Source: Rhizobium lentis
GTDB lineage: Bacteria > Pseudomonadota > Alphaproteobacteria > Rhizobiales > Rhizobiaceae
Reading direction: 5' to 3'
DNA length: 64,000 nt
NCBI RefSeq assembly: GCF_017352135.1
Contig: NZ_CP071454.1
Location: 2,071,001-2,135,000 of the forward strand
The notes beneath the pieces are model-generated. The model was not told the DNA's origin, did no database searches, and saw only the letters and a list, made by a program, of their open reading frames with translations. Each line of letters begins with the position of its first letter. Positions within the stretch are counted from its first letter, which is position 1. Below are positions 16,610-26,416 of the stretch, piece after piece. A program made the position numbers and the translations under genes.

Positions 16610-17503
16610 ATGGAAGAAAAGGCAAATGCCGGAGCGGGCACGCTGACCGCAGAGGCGTCGACAGCATTCGGAGGCGTGGCGGCCGGCGGGCTGTTGTGCC
16701 TCCTGTCCATGTCGTCGATCCAGTTCGGCGCGGCACTCTCATCTTCCGCTATCACCACATATGGACCGGCCGGCGCCAGCTGGCTACGCCTCGCTTTTGC
16801 GGCCATCATTCTCGCCGTTGTCGTGCGGCCGCGCATCGTCAGCTATAACAGGGCGCAATGGACGAGTGCTCTGGTTCTCGGCGCGACGACGGCGCTGATG
16901 ACCATGAGCTTCTTTGCGGCGATCGAGCGCATTCCGCTCGGTCTTGCCGTGGCGATCGATTTTCTCGGTCCGCTTTCCGTTGCGACCATCGGCTACGGTC
17001 TCAGCCGGCGTCTTGTCTGGCCCCTCATTGCGGCACTTGGTGTTCTGGCCCTCGCTCATGACGGTGACGGCTGGGTCGGCGATGTCGCGGGTATTCTCTT
17101 TGCGCTCGGCGCGGGAACCGGCTGGGCGATCTATATCGTGCTGACCAAAAAGATCGGTGCGAGTTTCAAGGGGCTGGAAGGGCTGTCCATGTCGCTGGTG
17201 GTCGCCGCTCTTGTCGCGACACCCTTCGGCTTCGTCGGCGCCGTGCCGAAGCTCGATGCCTACGGCCTGATTGAAATGGCGGGTCTTGCCGTTCTCGTGC
17301 CGCTGTTGCCCTACACGCTTGAGCTGATTGCCTTGCGGCGCATGCCGACAGCCTCCTTCGGCATTCTCATGAGCCTCGAACCGGCCATCGCGGCCATCGC
17401 AGGTTTTGTCATTCTGGTCCAGCCGATGACATTGCTGCAGATGGCTGGAACTGCCCTGGTCGTTGCCGCAAGCGCGGGTGCGACCTTTTCCGCAAGGCAG
17501 TGA
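16610..17503 (+). CDS. EamA/RhtA-type DMT family transporter
   Basis: This inner-membrane protein of 297 residues has ten hydrophobic segments in two EamA halves. The first half includes SSIQFGAALSSSAITTYGPA and ALMTMSFFAAIERIPLGLAV, and the second ends with MPTASFGILMSLEPAIAAIA. This pattern is that of RhtA (YbiF), an exporter of threonine and homoserine, but the substrate is not proven. The start at 16610 follows GGGGGGCGGGT. It is convergent with the globin gene: the stops are directly adjacent. Confidence 0.9.
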   Translation: MEEKANAGAGTLTAEASTAFGGVAAGGLLCLLSMSSIQFGAALSSSAITTYGPAGASWLRLAFAAIILAVVVRPRIVSYNRAQWTSALVLGATTALMTMSFFAAIERIPLGLAVAIDFLGPLSVATIGYGLSRRLVWPLIAALGVLALAHDGDGWVGDVAGILFALGAGTGWAIYIVLTKKIGASFKGLEGLSMSLVVAALVATPFGFVGAVPKLDAYGLIEMAGLAVLVPLLPYTLELIALRRMPTASFGILMSLEPAIAAIAGFVILVQPMTLLQMAGTALVVAASAGATFSARQ

Positions 17504-17974
17504 TCAGCCGGCTTTTTTCGCCGGGTCGTCGAGAGCTGGATTATAGAACAGCGACAGCGTCAGGCTTTTGGCGATGCGTTCGGCGGTCGCCATGAACCAG
17601 GCCTTGGCCTCCGGCGACGGGGCGACATCGTCGAGCGTTGCGGCAAACAGCAACAGCCACTTTGGAAAGAGATCCGACGTCAGGTTTGCCACACCGGTAT
17701 GCGCCTGCACCGGCTTGCCGCCATAGGCGCCGCTGCGGAAGGCGACGGCCGACCAGAAGCTCTTCATCTTCTGCATATGCTCCGGCCAGCGGCCGGAGAG
17801 CTTGGCGTCGAAGACGGGGCCGAGATCGGGGTGCTGAAGCACGCGCCCGTAGAAAGTCTCCACCAGCCTGTCTATGAAGGCCTCGTCGACGCCCATCGCC
17901 CGCATCTCTGCCTCCGCCCTTTCGCGGATCGCCGCGACATGGGCAGGGCGACCCTGAATGTCATTGTCCATCAT
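17504..17974 (-). CDS. group III truncated hemoglobin
   Basis: The 156-residue protein shows the group III globin pattern: FIDRLVETFYGRVLQHPDLG, then FDAKLSGRWPEHMQKMKSFW and GKPVQAHTGVANL with the proximal His. Trp residues around the haem pocket and the absence of the group I/II glycine motifs agree. The protein binds haem and O2 or NO in the cytoplasm; Campylobacter Ctb is the known member. It sits 160 bases from the mbfA promoter region and is read away from it, so iron or oxygen control is possible. Confidence 0.92.
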   Translation of the reverse strand: MMDNDIQGRPAHVAAIRERAEAEMRAMGVDEAFIDRLVETFYGRVLQHPDLGPVFDAKLSGRWPEHMQKMKSFWSAVAFRSGAYGGKPVQAHTGVANLTSDLFPKWLLLFAATLDDVAPSPEAKAWFMATAERIAKSLTLSLFYNPALDDPAKKAG

Positions 17975-18100
17975 AAACCCCGGCGCCGCAGGATGCGGCA
18001 GCCCCCATATAGGCCTTTACGGCCGCGAACCAAAGCCGCTTGCGGCAATCTGTCAACGGTTAGCGCCCGGCCACTTGACCACCATCGCCGCGCTCTCTAG

Positions 18101-18119
18101 ATTTAGAATAATTCTAAAT
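18101..18119. promoter_or_regulatory. iron-control element (Irr-type ICE box) upstream of mbfA
   Basis: The sequence ATTTAGAATAATTCTAAAT is a perfect 19-bp palindrome around a single central base. It contains the TTTAGAA-TTCTAAA core known for Irr binding in rhizobia. It ends 15 bases before the mbfA start codon, a position suited to controlling that gene. Confidence 0.85.
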
Positions 18120-18133
18120 TATTGGAGAAGTTC

Positions 18134-19117
18134 ATGCTGGCGCGGTTTTTCAGGTCGCCGAAACGATCTTTTGAGTCACTCTCCGAGCAGGAGATTCTCG
18201 CCCTTGCGATTGCCTCCGAGGAAGACGACGCCCGCATCTATCTGGCCTATGCCGATAGGCTGCGCCCTGAGTTTCCGGCTTCGGCCAAGGTCTTCGAGGA
18301 TATGGCCGAGGTCGAGGACACGCACCGCAAATCGCTGTTCGAAATCCACCGCCAGCGTTTCGGCGAGCGTATCCCGCTGATCCGGCGCGAGCATGTGCAG
18401 GGCTTTTACGAGCGCAAGCCGGACTGGCTGAGAGCCAACCTGTCACTCGATGCGATGCGGCAGGAGACTGAGGCGATGGAGGAGCAGGCCTATCGTTTTT
18501 ATGTCGAGGCGGCAAAGCGCACCACCGACGCCTCGACGCGTGAGCTTCTCGGCGACCTCGCACTCGCCGAACAAGGGCACGAAGACATCGCCCGCATGCT
18601 TGGCGACAAACATACGCCTGAGGATATCAGGCACGACGAGGACGAGACCGCGCACCGGCAATTCGTGCTGACCTATGTGCAGCCGGGCCTTGCCGGCTTG
18701 ATGGACGGCTCTGTCTCGACGCTGGCGCCGATCTTTGCCGCCGCCTTCGCAACCCAGGATACATGGCAGACCTTCCTCGTCGGTCTTTCCGCCTCCGTCG
18801 GCGCCGGCATCTCGATGGGCTTCACCGAGGCCGCCCATGACGACGGCAAGATCTCCGGCCGGGGCTCGCCGATCAAACGTGGCCTTGCCTGCGGCATCAT
18901 GACGGCGCTCGGCGGCCTTGGCCATGCGCTGCCCTATCTGATCCCTCATTTCTGGACGGCGACGATCACCGCCGCCATCATCGTCTTCTTCGAACTCTGG
19001 GCAATCGCCTTCATCCAGAACCGCTACATGGAAACCCCCTTCCTGCGCGCCGCCTTCCAGGTGGTGCTCGGCGGCGGCCTGGTCCTCGGCGCCGGCATCC
19101 TGATCGGGAATGGGTGA
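18134..19117 (+). CDS. mbfA: membrane-bound ferritin-like protein with VIT1-type domain
   Basis: The 327-residue protein has an N-terminal erythrin-vacuolar iron transport domain with di-iron Glu/His ligands (AIASEEDDARIYLAYADRL, VEDTHRKSLFEIH, LALAEQGHEDIARM) and a C-terminal VIT1-like membrane part with about five segments starting near PGLAGLMDGSVS. MbfA of Agrobacterium and Bradyrhizobium exports iron and protects from iron and peroxide stress under Irr control. The palindromic ICE box directly upstream fits that. The ATG at 18134 is used, with GGAG at 18124-18127. Confidence 0.94.
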   Translation: MLARFFRSPKRSFESLSEQEILALAIASEEDDARIYLAYADRLRPEFPASAKVFEDMAEVEDTHRKSLFEIHRQRFGERIPLIRREHVQGFYERKPDWLRANLSLDAMRQETEAMEEQAYRFYVEAAKRTTDASTRELLGDLALAEQGHEDIARMLGDKHTPEDIRHDEDETAHRQFVLTYVQPGLAGLMDGSVSTLAPIFAAAFATQDTWQTFLVGLSASVGAGISMGFTEAAHDDGKISGRGSPIKRGLACGIMTALGGLGHALPYLIPHFWTATITAAIIVFFELWAIAFIQNRYMETPFLRAAFQVVLGGGLVLGAGILIGNG

Positions 19118-19336
19118 GGAGCGGTCGGCGAATCCGAGCAATCGATCCAGTGAATCGATTGCAGCGACGAACGCCCTGAGCCAAAGCGAAGGGCCGGGAG
19201 ACGGTGCGGCATACAACGGATTACACACGGCACAGCGAGCAGCCCTCCTCGTCGCGCGGGCCTTGCCCTTAACTCACGCCCAAAGCGCGAACGTATCGAG
19301 CGTAAGCTAACGGCGGCAGCCATCTTCCCAAAAGCA

Positions 19337-19362
19337 AAAGGCCGGCAAAATCGCCGGCCTTT
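19337..19362. terminator. bidirectional Rho-independent terminator
   Basis: AAAGGCCGGC, a loop of AAAATC, then GCCGGCCTTT form a 10-bp stem with A and T runs on both sides. It lies 28 bases after the stop of the transglutaminase-like gene and also downstream of mbfA. Confidence 0.8.
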
Positions 19363-19389
19363 CCCCCCGCATCATCCCCCTTGAAGTCC

Positions 19390-19989
19390 TTAACGCAACG
19401 CGCCAACCAGGACGTCGCGGCCGTTCTCGATGGTGACCCAGCGGCCGGCATTGTAGCTCGACTGGCGCTTGACGAAGGAATATGGCGTCGCAAACCACGG
19501 CTTGACGTCGGCGGCGAGATTGTCGAGCACAAAATCGCCCTCGGCGGTGCGCAGCGTCAAGACGGCATGGCCTTCACCGTCAGGCTTGCGCACGACGGTC
19601 ATCAGCAGGTCGGCGGCCGAAAAGCCGCGCTGGATCAGCATGCGGCGCTTCAAGAGCGCGAAATCCTCGCAGTCGCCGGCGGTGGTCGGATAGGCCCAGA
19701 CCTCGTCCTTGCCGTAGATTTCCTTATCGGTCATCGGCGTAATCGTGCGATTGACCGTGGCATTGAGCGAACGGACGAGCGACCATTTGGCCGGGGTCAT
19801 CTCGGCCGGTCCAGCATTGCGGTTTGCGCCGCATTCACTGCTGTGGATCTGACAGAAATCGTAATGACCGATCGGTTGGGAGGTGGCGTTGCCTGTTACC
19901 ATGGAAGCATTTCTGCTTGGAGCTGGGATGGCGGCAGTCGCCATCACAAACACGGCCATCATGGCCACAAAGATACCTTTGATCCGCAC
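19390..19989 (-). CDS. bacterial transglutaminase-like cysteine proteinase (BTLCP)
   Basis: The 199-residue protein has a signal peptide (MRIKGIFVAMMAVFVMATAA) and a papain-like triad: AGDCEDFALLKR with Cys, EGHAVLTLRT with His and FVLDNLAAD with Asp. FCQIHSSEC is the family's conserved N-terminal segment. It is thus an exported periplasmic enzyme. Pseudomonas LapG is the characterised relative, cleaving a surface adhesin under c-di-GMP control, but no lapD or adhesin gene is adjacent here, so the target is unknown. It ends just before a terminator hairpin. Confidence 0.9.
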   Translation of the reverse strand: MRIKGIFVAMMAVFVMATAAIPAPSRNASMVTGNATSQPIGHYDFCQIHSSECGANRNAGPAEMTPAKWSLVRSLNATVNRTITPMTDKEIYGKDEVWAYPTTAGDCEDFALLKRRMLIQRGFSAADLLMTVVRKPDGEGHAVLTLRTAEGDFVLDNLAADVKPWFATPYSFVKRQSSYNAGRWVTIENGRDVLVGALR

Positions 19990-20152
19990 GCCCGCTCTTT
20001 CCTCGATCGCCCCTAATTATTAACAAATTGTTAATGGAGACGGCCGAGAAGAGTCAATCGTTACTTCTTGGGAGAGCCTTGCGACGCGCCAACATGGTTA
20101 AAATGCAACGGGTTGGCGGCTTGCGTTAGGGGATTTTCTCGGTCGGTGCTGT

Positions 20153-20977
20153 TCAAATGGGCATCTGCATATTTGTTGATGAACGAATGATGCCTTTGAC
20201 GGCGCTGAGGAGAAGGGCGATATCGCCCGGGCGGGAAAGGCGGTGGTCGCCATCGCGGATGAAGGTCAGCACCACGTCGTCGGCGGGAAGGTGCTCCAGA
20301 AGCTTCATCGCGTGCGCATGCGGCACGTCGGGATCTTTCATGCCCTGGAGGATATGCACTGGGCAGCCCGTCTCGATCATGCCGTCGAGCACCCGGTTTT
20401 TGCGCCCGTCCTCGATCAGTGCCTGTGTATAGACGTTCGGTTCCGGGCTGTATTGCGAGCGCTCTTCGAAGTAGCCGCGTTCGGCCAGCGACTTGCGTTC
20501 CTTGGCCTTGAGATTGGGTTCGATCAGTTCGGAGGTGAAATCGGGCGCCGGGGCGATCAGGACCATGCCGGCGAGCTTCGGGCCGCCCTGTCGCGCAAGT
20601 TCCTGCGCCAGGCGGAGCGCAATCCAGCCCCCCATCGAGGAGCCGACGAGAATGATACGCTCGGGCGCGACATGGCGGATGACGGCAAGGGCCTCCTCCA
20701 GCCAGCGCGAGATGGTTCCGTCGTGGAAGCTGCCGCCGGAAAGCCCATGGCCGGAATAGTCGAAGCGGATACAGGCGACGCCGAGTTCGGCCGCCAAACC
20801 GTCAAGCTCCACTGCTTTTGTGCCGCTCATGTCGGAACGGTAGCCGGATAACCAGACGAGCGCCGGTGCGTCGTTGCCGGGCTGCGCCGGGCGGACGATG
20901 AGGGCGACCTCGCGCGCCGCTTCGCCCTCGCCGACCGTCAGGAATTGCGGCGCGGGATTGAGCATCTGATCGGACAT
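20153..20977 (-). CDS. alpha/beta hydrolase
   Basis: The 274-residue enzyme has the nucleophile elbow VGSSMGGWIAL, the oxyanion region LVWLSGYRSDM, an acidic site near LQGMKDPDVPHAH and the catalytic His in IRDGDHRLSRPGD. The layout resembles the ABHD10/YqiA-like serine esterases rather than lipases with a lid. It has no signal peptide, so it is cytoplasmic. It is divergent from infC with 176 bases between the start codons. The substrate is unknown. Confidence 0.9.
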   Translation of the reverse strand: MSDQMLNPAPQFLTVGEGEAAREVALIVRPAQPGNDAPALVWLSGYRSDMSGTKAVELDGLAAELGVACIRFDYSGHGLSGGSFHDGTISRWLEEALAVIRHVAPERIILVGSSMGGWIALRLAQELARQGGPKLAGMVLIAPAPDFTSELIEPNLKAKERKSLAERGYFEERSQYSPEPNVYTQALIEDGRKNRVLDGMIETGCPVHILQGMKDPDVPHAHAMKLLEHLPADDVVLTFIRDGDHRLSRPGDIALLLSAVKGIIRSSTNMQMPI

Positions 20978-21138
20978 CGGTCAACTCCTGTTGTTTTGGC
21001 CTATAAAACAGATTCTTGGCAGGCTGACAGCAGGTGATTTTTCCGCTAAAGGATGATATTGACTCCGTTGCAGCGATGACGAGATAAGTTTGCGCACCCT
21101 GACCGGGAGCGCGCGGCTGCAACGTTCCGAAACAACGC

Positions 21139-21156
21139 GAGGAGAATACGACCATT
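21139..21156 (+). promoter_or_regulatory. ribosome site and AUU start of infC
   Basis: GAGGAG at 21139-21144 is spaced nine bases from ATT at 21154-21156. The reading from this ATT ([17 protein letters not shown]) continues in frame with IF-3. AUU starts on infC allow IF-3 to repress its own translation in E. coli. Confidence 0.8.
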
Positions 21157-21690
21157 CGCAGACCTTTTAAGACCGATGCGCCCGTGAAGGACGGACCGCG
21201 CTCGAATCGTGAAATCCGCATTCCCAAAGTTCAGCTGATCGCGGCTGACGGACAGAATATGGGCATCGTGCCCACCGACCAGGCCTTGAGAATGGCAGAA
21301 GAAGCCGGCCTCGATCTTGTCGAAATTTCCCCTAATGCCGAACCGCCGGTGTGCAAGATCCTCGATCTGGGCAAGCTGAAATACGCCAACCAGAAGAAGG
21401 CTGCCGAGGCGCGCAAGAAGCAGAAGATTGTCGAAGTCAAAGAAATCAAGATGCGCCCGAACATCGACACTCATGATTATGAGGTGAAGATGAAGGCGAT
21501 GGGCCGCTTCTTCGACGAGGGTGACAAGGTCAAGGTGACCCTGAAGTTCCGCGGCCGCGAAATGGCTCACCAGGAACTCGGCATGAAGCTTCTGCAGCAG
21601 GTCAAGGCCGATACGACCGAAATCGCCAAGGTGGAGGCCGAGCCCAAGCTCGAAGGCCGTCAGATGATGATGGTGCTGGCGCCGAAGTAA
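21154..21690 (+). CDS. infC: translation initiation factor IF-3
   Basis: The 178-residue protein starts at an ATT codon, giving (M)[13 protein letters not shown], then [20 protein letters not shown] and the linker [20 protein letters not shown], with the C-terminal domain ending [14 protein letters not shown]-3 keeps 30S subunits free and checks the start codon. A shorter frame from a GTG at 21184 exists, but the strong GAGGAG site and the conserved N-terminus favour the ATT. A terminator follows, so rpmI-rplT probably has its own promoter. Confidence 0.95.
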   Translation: MRRPFKTDAPVKDGPRSNREIRIPKVQLIAADGQNMGIVPTDQALRMAEEAGLDLVEISPNAEPPVCKILDLGKLKYANQKKAAEARKKQKIVEVKEIKMRPNIDTHDYEVKMKAMGRFFDEGDKVKVTLKFRGREMAHQELGMKLLQQVKADTTEIAKVEAEPKLEGRQMMMVLAPK

Positions 21691-21711
21691 GCGCCAGACA
21701 CTTTTTCGCCC

Positions 21712-21736
21712 AAGGCCGTCCGCAAGGGCGGCTTTT
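21712..21736 (+). terminator. Rho-independent terminator after infC
   Basis: GCCGTCC, loop GCAA, GGGCGGC and then TTTT form a 7-bp stem with a U-tract, 25 bases past the infC stop. Confidence 0.75.
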
Positions 21737-22042
21737 GTGCTTTCGGCTTTGTTTTATGCATGTCTGCGGTCCCGGAACCGCTGCGCACGGCCGGTCGACA
21801 TGCATGGCCGAAGATTCCTCCGCAGCCCCGTTGCACTTTCATGACGCTGCGGTTATAAGCGCGCGTCCGAACTGACCGGCAGGGCATGCCGTGGCAGTTT
21901 CGAATGCTTGCGGGACGGTTCGTCGCCGATCCCGCAGATCAACAACAAACGCTCCCGCACCTTGTTGCGACGACCGGAGAACCGGACTTCGCAAGGAGGG
22001 CTTTTTGATGAAGCGCGCAGGGAGGACAGAAGGAGTAGCAAA
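21737..22042. other. intergenic region before rpmI
   Basis: These 306 bases hold no frame with protein-like features. The region should contain the rpmI-rplT promoter and leader. GGAGGACAGAAGGAG just before rpmI is the ribosome site. I could not identify a defined L20-binding structure by eye. Confidence 0.4.
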
Positions 22043-22246
22043 ATGCCCAAGATGAAGACGAAGTCCGCTGCCAAGAAGCGGTTCAAGATCACCGCGTCAG
22101 GCAAGGTCAAGGCGGCTGCCGCTGGCAAGCGCCATGGCATGATCAAGCGCACGAACAAGTTCATTCGCGATGCCCGCGGCACGATGGTTCTCGCAGAACC
22201 CGATGGCCGCAAGGTCGTGAAGAACTATCTGCCGAACGGTCTCTGA
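22043..22246 (+). CDS. rpmI: 50S ribosomal protein L35
   Basis: The 67-residue, very basic protein begins [20 protein letters not shown] and contains [19 protein letters not shown], the L35 signature. AAGGAG lies 9 bases before the ATG. It is the first gene of the rpmI-rplT pair, with a 39-base gap to rplT, as in most bacteria. Confidence 0.97.
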   Translation: MPKMKTKSAAKKRFKITASGKVKAAAAGKRHGMIKRTNKFIRDARGTMVLAEPDGRKVVKNYLPNGL

Positions 22247-22285
22247 GACTATTCCGGTAACGCGTTAGATTAAGGAGATCATGAA

Positions 22286-22690
22286 ATGGCACGTGTAAAA
22301 AGAGGCGTCGCTGCCCACGCCAAGCACAAGAAGGTTCTGAAGCAGGCCAAGGGCTTCTACGGCCGCCGCAAGAACACCATCCGTACCGCAAAGGCTGCCG
22401 TCGATCGCGCCAAGCAGTACGCTTACCGCGACCGCAAGGTCAACAAGCGCAACTTCCGCGCCCTCTGGATCCAGCGCATCAACGCCGCTGTCCGCGAATT
22501 CGGCCTGACCTACGGCCGCTTCATCGACGGCCTGAACAAGGCCGGCATCGAGGTCGACCGCAAGGTTCTCTCCGATATGGCAATCCACGAGCCGGAAGCA
22601 TTCGGCGCGCTGGTTGCTGCCGCCAAGAAGGCCCTTGAATATCTCAAGGACACCGGCACGGCGAACGAGTTTGAAGGCGCGGTTCGGTAA
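22286..22690 (+). CDS. rplT: 50S ribosomal protein L20
   Basis: The 134-residue protein begins [20 protein letters not shown], then [20 protein letters not shown] and [20 protein letters not shown], all diagnostic for L20. L20 is an early 23S-binding assembly protein and in several bacteria represses its own operon. The pheS gene follows after 148 bases that hold a candidate attenuator, so read-through from here may feed pheST. Confidence 0.98.
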   Translation: MARVKRGVAAHAKHKKVLKQAKGFYGRRKNTIRTAKAAVDRAKQYAYRDRKVNKRNFRALWIQRINAAVREFGLTYGRFIDGLNKAGIEVDRKVLSDMAIHEPEAFGALVAAAKKALEYLKDTGTANEFEGAVR

Positions 22691-22764
22691 CCAGCGCTTC
22701 CCAAGCTTGACGCTTTTTTGAATTTTGGGAAACCCGCGCTGGTTTGGGCTGGCGCGGGTTTTTC
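22691..22764 (+). promoter_or_regulatory. candidate terminator/antiterminator (attenuator) before pheS
   Basis: A terminator stem AACCCGCGC (22731-22739) with GCGCGGGTT (22752-22760) ends in a T-run. Its left arm overlaps GCGCTGG (22736-22742) and TTGGGAA (22725-22731), which can instead pair with CCAGCGC (22691-22697) and TTCCCAA (22698-22704). The two folds exclude each other, as in attenuators. The upstream strand begins at the base after the rplT stop. No convincing Phe-rich leader peptide was seen. Confidence 0.55.
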
Positions 22765-22838
22765 TTTCTCTGTACTCCTTGCGCCGGCCTCTCCAGCCTG
22801 CCTTTCGAACGCCGCCTGATCTGGACGGAAAGAAGACA

Positions 22839-23921
22839 ATGTCAGATATCGACCAGCTTAAATCTTCCTTGCTTGCCGAAATTTCCGCCGCTGGTGATGA
22901 GCCCGCGCTCGAGGCCGTGCGCGTGTCCGCCCTCGGCAAGAAGGGCTCGGTCTCCGAGCTCTTGAAGACGCTCGGCGCCATGACGCCGGAGGAACGCCAG
23001 ACCCGGGGCGCGGCGATCAACGCCTTGAAGAACGAGGTGACGGACGCCATCACCGAGCGCAAATCGGTGCTGAAGATGGCGGCGGTCAATGCCCGTCTTA
23101 AGGCCGAGACGGTCGATGTCAGCCTGCCGGTGCGCTCCTCGCCCGCCGAGCGCGGCCGCATCCATCCAATCAGCCAGATCGTCGACGAGATCACCGCGAT
23201 CTTCGCCGACATGGGCTTCTCGATCGCCGAAGGTCCCGATATCGAGACCGACTACTACAATTTCACGGCACTGAATTTCCCGGAAGGCCATCCGGCCCGC
23301 GAGATGCACGACACCTTCTTCTTCAATCCGGATGAGAATGGTGAGCGCAAAGTGCTGCGCACGCACACCTCGCCGGTGCAGGTGCGGACGATGGAGACAC
23401 AGAAGCCGCCGATCCGCATCATCATCCCCGGCAAGACCTACCGCCAGGACTCTGATGCCACGCATTCGCCGATGTTCCATCAGGTCGAAGGCCTCGTCAT
23501 CGATAAGAAGGCCAATGTCGCCAGCATCCGTTGGGTGCTGGAAGAATTCTGCAAGACCTTCTTCGAGGTCGATAGCGTGACGATGCGTTTCCGCCCGTCC
23601 TTCTTCCCCTTCACGGAGCCCTCGTTCGAGGTCGATATCCAGTGCGACCGCTCCGGCCCAATCGTCAAGTTCGGCGAAGGCACCGACTGGATGGAGATCC
23701 TCGGCTGCGGCATGGTCCACCCGAACGTGCTGCGCTATGGCGGGCTCGATCCGGATGAATATCAGGGTTTTGCCTGGGGCATGGGCCTCGATCGCATCGC
23801 CATGCTGAAATACGGCATGCCCGACCTGCGCGACTTCTTCAATGCCGACGTCCGCTGGATGACGCATTACGGCTTCCGCCCGCTCGACATGCCGACGCTG
23901 TTCGGCGGCTTGAGCGCTTGA
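22839..23921 (+). CDS. pheS: phenylalanyl-tRNA synthetase alpha chain
   Basis: The 360-residue protein has the N-terminal coiled coil ([20 protein letters not shown]) and the class II catalytic domain: [19 protein letters not shown], then [19 protein letters not shown] as motif 2 and [18 protein letters not shown] as motif 3. It forms an alpha2beta2 enzyme with PheT. The ATG at 22839 follows GGAAAGAAG. The pheT gene starts 16 bases after its stop. Confidence 0.98.
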   Translation: MSDIDQLKSSLLAEISAAGDEPALEAVRVSALGKKGSVSELLKTLGAMTPEERQTRGAAINALKNEVTDAITERKSVLKMAAVNARLKAETVDVSLPVRSSPAERGRIHPISQIVDEITAIFADMGFSIAEGPDIETDYYNFTALNFPEGHPAREMHDTFFFNPDENGERKVLRTHTSPVQVRTMETQKPPIRIIIPGKTYRQDSDATHSPMFHQVEGLVIDKKANVASIRWVLEEFCKTFFEVDSVTMRFRPSFFPFTEPSFEVDIQCDRSGPIVKFGEGTDWMEILGCGMVHPNVLRYGGLDPDEYQGFAWGMGLDRIAMLKYGMPDLRDFFNADVRWMTHYGFRPLDMPTLFGGLSA

Positions 23922-23937
23922 ACGGAGAATTGGGACG

Positions 23938-26361
23938 ATGAAATTCACGCTCTCCTGGCTGAAAGAGCATCTCGAAACGGATGCCACGCTGGATGAAATC
24001 TGCGCCCGTCTCACCGAGATCGGGTTGGAAGTCGAGGATGTCGACGACAAGGCGGCGTTCAAGCCCTTCGTCATCGCCAAGGTTCTTACGGCGGAAAAAC
24101 ATCCGCAGGCCGATCGCCTGAAAGTGCTGATGGTCGATACCGGATCCGGCGCGCCGGTTCAGGTCGTCTGCGGCGCTCCGAATGCGCGCGCCGGCCTCGT
24201 CGGCGCCTTCGCCGCTCCTGGAACCTACGTTCCCGGCATCGAGGTGACGCTTGCCGTCGGCAATATCCGTGGCGTCGAAAGCCGCGGCATGATGTGCTCC
24301 GAAAAGGAGCTGCAGATCTCCGACAATCATGACGGCATCATCGATCTGCCGGAGGATGCGCCGGTCGGTCAGAGCTATGCCAGCTACGCCCGTCTCGACG
24401 ACCCCGTCATCGAGATCAACCTGACGCCGAACCGGCCGGACTGCACCTCGATCCACGGCATCGCCCGCGATCTTGCCGCCTCCGGTCTCGGCACGCTGAA
24501 GACGCGCCCCGCGCCGTCCTTCGCCGTTGAAGGCGAGACGCCGGTCAAGCTGACGATCGATCTCGATGATGCCAGGCTCTGCCCCGGTTTCGCGTTACGG
24601 CTTGTGCGCGGCGTCAAGAACGGCCCGAGCCCGCGCTGGATGCAGCAGCGGCTCACTGCCATCGGCCTGCGTCCGATCAATGCGCTTGTCGATATCACCA
24701 ATTACATGACCTTCGATCAGGGCCGCCCGATCCACGTCTTCGATGCCGCCAAGATCAAGGGCAACCTGACGGTGCGCCGCGCAAGGGAAGGTGAGACCGT
24801 GCTGGCGCTCGACCAACGCGAATACAAGCTCGGCCCGAACAATGTCGTCATATCAGATGAAGAGGGCATCGAATCGATCGGCGGCATCATGGGCGGCGAA
24901 CACTCCGGCTGCGATGAGAACACCGTCGACGTGCTGATCGAATCCGCTCTTTGGGATCCGATGAATATCGCCAAGTCGGGCCGCAGCCTCGGCATCATCA
25001 CCGATGCCCGCTACCGCTTCGAACGCGGCGTCGATCCGGAATATATGGTTCCCGGCCTCGAACGCACGACGGAGTTGGTGCTGGAACTCTGCGGCGGCAG
25101 AGCCGCCGGGGCCGAGATCGTCGGCTATAAGGGTTACCAGCCGAAGGTCGTCGATTTCCCCTATTCCGAGGTCAAGCGCCTGACCGGCCTTGAAATCTCG
25201 ACGGAGGAAAGCAACACGATCCTGACGCGTCTCGGCTTTGCGGTCTCCGGCTCCGGTGAGCGCGTCTCCGTTGCCGTTCCCTCGTGGCGCCCCGATGTCG
25301 ATGGCAAGGCTGATCTCGTCGAGGAGGTCATGCGCATCCACGGCGTCGACAATATCAAGCCGGCGCCGCTCGAAAGCCATGCGGCCGTCAACGGCAGGAT
25401 CCTGACGACGCTGCAGATTCGCACCCGCGTCGCCAAGCGAGCGCTCGCCGCACGCGGCATGCTCGAGGCGGTCAGCTGGTCCTTCATTCCGGAGGATCAC
25501 GCCAAGCTGTTCGGCGGCGGTTCGCCAGCCCTCAAACTTGCCAATCCGATTGCCGCCGAAATGTCGGACATGCGCCCGTCTTTGCTGCCGGGTCTGCTGA
25601 CCGCGGCGCAGCGCAATGCCGACAAGGGTTATGCCGACGTCGCTATCTTCGAGGTCTCCGGCACCTATGAAAACGACCGGCCGGAAGGTCAGCGGCGGGT
25701 CGCCGGCGGCATCCGCCGCGGCACCGCATCGCTCGCCGGCGCCGGCCGCATGTGGTCGAATGCCGCCAAGGGCGGCGGCAAGCCGGTCGATGTCTTCGAC
25801 GCCAAGGCCGATGCACTCGCCGTCATCGAAGCCTGTGGCCTGCCTATGGGCAATATCCAGATCGAGCAGGGCGGCCCGGAATGGTATCATCCCGGCCGCT
25901 CCGGCACGATCAAGATGGGGCCGAAGGTGGTGCTCGGCTATTTCGGCGAATTCCATCCGCTGACGCTGGAAGCGCTCGATGTCGGCGGAGCCGTCTGCGG
26001 CTTCGAAGTCTATCTCGACGCCATGGCCGAGCCGAAGAAGAAAGCGACCCGCACCAAGCCGGCGCTCGATCTCTCGCCGTTCCAGGCCGTCAAGCGCGAC
26101 TTCGCCTTCGTCGTCGACAAGACGGTGGAAGCCGGCGCGATCGTCAAGGCTGCGACCGGCGCCGACCGCAAGCTGGTCACCGGCGTCAATGTCTTCGACA
26201 TCTTCGAAGGCGCATCGGTCGGCGAGGGCAAGAAGTCGGTGGCGATCGAGGTTCAGATCCAGCCGGTCGATCGCACGCTGACGGACGAGGATTTCGAGGC
26301 GCTGACGCAGAAGATCGTGGCGAGCGTCACGAAATTCACCGGCGGCGTTCTCAGAAGCTGA
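23938..26361 (+). CDS. pheT: phenylalanyl-tRNA synthetase beta chain
   Basis: The 807-residue subunit starts [20 protein letters not shown], has the OB-fold tRNA-binding domain ([18 protein letters not shown]), the B3/B4 editing domain ([20 protein letters not shown]), the B5 domain and a C-terminal ferredoxin-like anticodon-binding domain that includes [15 protein letters not shown] and ends [10 protein letters not shown]. It charges tRNA-Phe and proofreads Tyr-tRNA-Phe. It forms an operon with pheS and ends before a strong terminator. Confidence 0.98.
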   Translation: MKFTLSWLKEHLETDATLDEICARLTEIGLEVEDVDDKAAFKPFVIAKVLTAEKHPQADRLKVLMVDTGSGAPVQVVCGAPNARAGLVGAFAAPGTYVPGIEVTLAVGNIRGVESRGMMCSEKELQISDNHDGIIDLPEDAPVGQSYASYARLDDPVIEINLTPNRPDCTSIHGIARDLAASGLGTLKTRPAPSFAVEGETPVKLTIDLDDARLCPGFALRLVRGVKNGPSPRWMQQRLTAIGLRPINALVDITNYMTFDQGRPIHVFDAAKIKGNLTVRRAREGETVLALDQREYKLGPNNVVISDEEGIESIGGIMGGEHSGCDENTVDVLIESALWDPMNIAKSGRSLGIITDARYRFERGVDPEYMVPGLERTTELVLELCGGRAAGAEIVGYKGYQPKVVDFPYSEVKRLTGLEISTEESNTILTRLGFAVSGSGERVSVAVPSWRPDVDGKADLVEEVMRIHGVDNIKPAPLESHAAVNGRILTTLQIRTRVAKRALAARGMLEAVSWSFIPEDHAKLFGGGSPALKLANPIAAEMSDMRPSLLPGLLTAAQRNADKGYADVAIFEVSGTYENDRPEGQRRVAGGIRRGTASLAGAGRMWSNAAKGGGKPVDVFDAKADALAVIEACGLPMGNIQIEQGGPEWYHPGRSGTIKMGPKVVLGYFGEFHPLTLEALDVGGAVCGFEVYLDAMAEPKKKATRTKPALDLSPFQAVKRDFAFVVDKTVEAGAIVKAATGADRKLVTGVNVFDIFEGASVGEGKKSVAIEVQIQPVDRTLTDEDFEALTQKIVASVTKFTGGVLRS

Positions 26362-26387
26362 GCTTGATCCGTCCCTGCAAATAGAAC

Positions 26388-26416
26388 GGACCGGTCGCGC
26401 AAGCGGCCGGTCCTTT
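26388..26416. terminator. terminator after pheT
   Basis: GGACCGGTCGC, loop GCAA, GCGGCCGGTCC and TTT form an 11-bp stem with one wobble pair. It lies between the convergent pheT and NTF2-like genes and may serve both. Confidence 0.8.

Noticed and set aside
22842..24080. A 412-codon frame opposite pheS
   Set aside because: It is a composition shadow of pheS; its His- and Asp-rich sequence is not protein-like.
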